A stretch of DNA of 41,340 nt from Candidatus Pelethosoma merdigallinarum (lineage in GTDB: Bacteria > Bacillota_I > Bacilli_A > RF39 > UBA660), in contig DVKJ01000040.1 in the NCBI GenBank assembly GCA_018716065.1, forward strand, positions 1-41,340. The letters run 5' to 3'. Made by a program: the position numbers and the translations under genes. The notes beneath the pieces are model-generated. The model made no database searches and was not told the origin of the DNA. It saw only the letters and a program-made list of their open reading frames with translations. This document shows, one piece after another, positions 41,307-41,340 of the stretch (its first letter is position 1; the number at the start of each line of letters is the position of its first letter).

Positions 41307-41340
41307 AATTTCCTCTAATACTAGATTGCACTAATTAAAT

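Overview
The window is low-GC DNA from a Gram-positive (Bacillota) bacterium that uses the standard code: TGA acts as a stop and Trp is read from TGG. Gene content and style suggest a gut-associated Bacilli or Erysipelotrichia/RF39-like lineage. The evidence is an archaeal/eukaryal-type ProRS, an rpsB-tsf pair, a BceRS-BceAB-like module, a PerR-rubrerythrin pair, L-lactate dehydrogenase, HelD, and promoters that mostly carry an extended -10 (TGnTATAAT). The lineage is inference from style, not a database match.

Region 1 (about 1-20,990) looks like core chromosome. A U32 RNA-hydroxylase/peptidase gene and proS come first. Next is a large modular exported protein gene (4020-6649) broken by one base at an A7 run. 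Then come CorA, a pentapeptide-repeat protein, a cysteine desulfurase and a membrane thioredoxin, closely packed. A small ORF is followed by a second, intact paralogue of the exported protein (10297-11631). After that lie rpsB-tsf, a small unknown gene, perR/fur-rubrerythrin, a two-component system with its ABC transporter, and two minus-strand genes ending at a shared bidirectional terminator.

Region 2 (about 21,000-33,950) begins at an elongator tRNA-Met and looks like accessory DNA. It is AT-richer and gappy, with small membrane proteins, degraded genes (including a broken copy of the 27389 gene), a CPBP protease, a HAD hydrolase, MntP, an HTH-membrane regulator, a frameshifted ABM-nitroreductase, a DUF3267-type metalloprotease, a CHAP-domain wall enzyme, an acetyltransferase and a flavin reductase. 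Several genes are separated by near-identical CTAGA-stem terminators followed by a TGTTATAAT-type promoter, as if terminator-promoter units had been copied. A compact structured RNA candidate lies at 25752-25852.

Region 3 (about 34,000-41,340) returns to ordinary genes: an AAA_14/DUF4143 ATPase, a two-gene compatible-solute ABC transporter (ATPase with CBS domains, permease fused to the binding protein), HelD and L-lactate dehydrogenase.

The strongest unusual signal is the pair of exported-protein genes. Both have the same promoter cassette, with a nine-G run ending nine bases before the -35 and a T6/T7 run inside the -35/-10 spacer. One copy is also switched out of frame at an A7 run. Each repeated module ends in a short GC-rich, amino-acid-variable segment just before an (I/V)RP motif, resembling variable regions of C-type-lectin-like or DUF6273-like proteins that diversity-generating retroelements can target. 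Together these suggest a phase-variable and possibly hypervariable surface display system. No reverse transcriptase or template repeat is in the window, so the retroelement link is a hypothesis. Three independent one-base frameshifts occur, so sequencing error must be excluded before reading them as biology.
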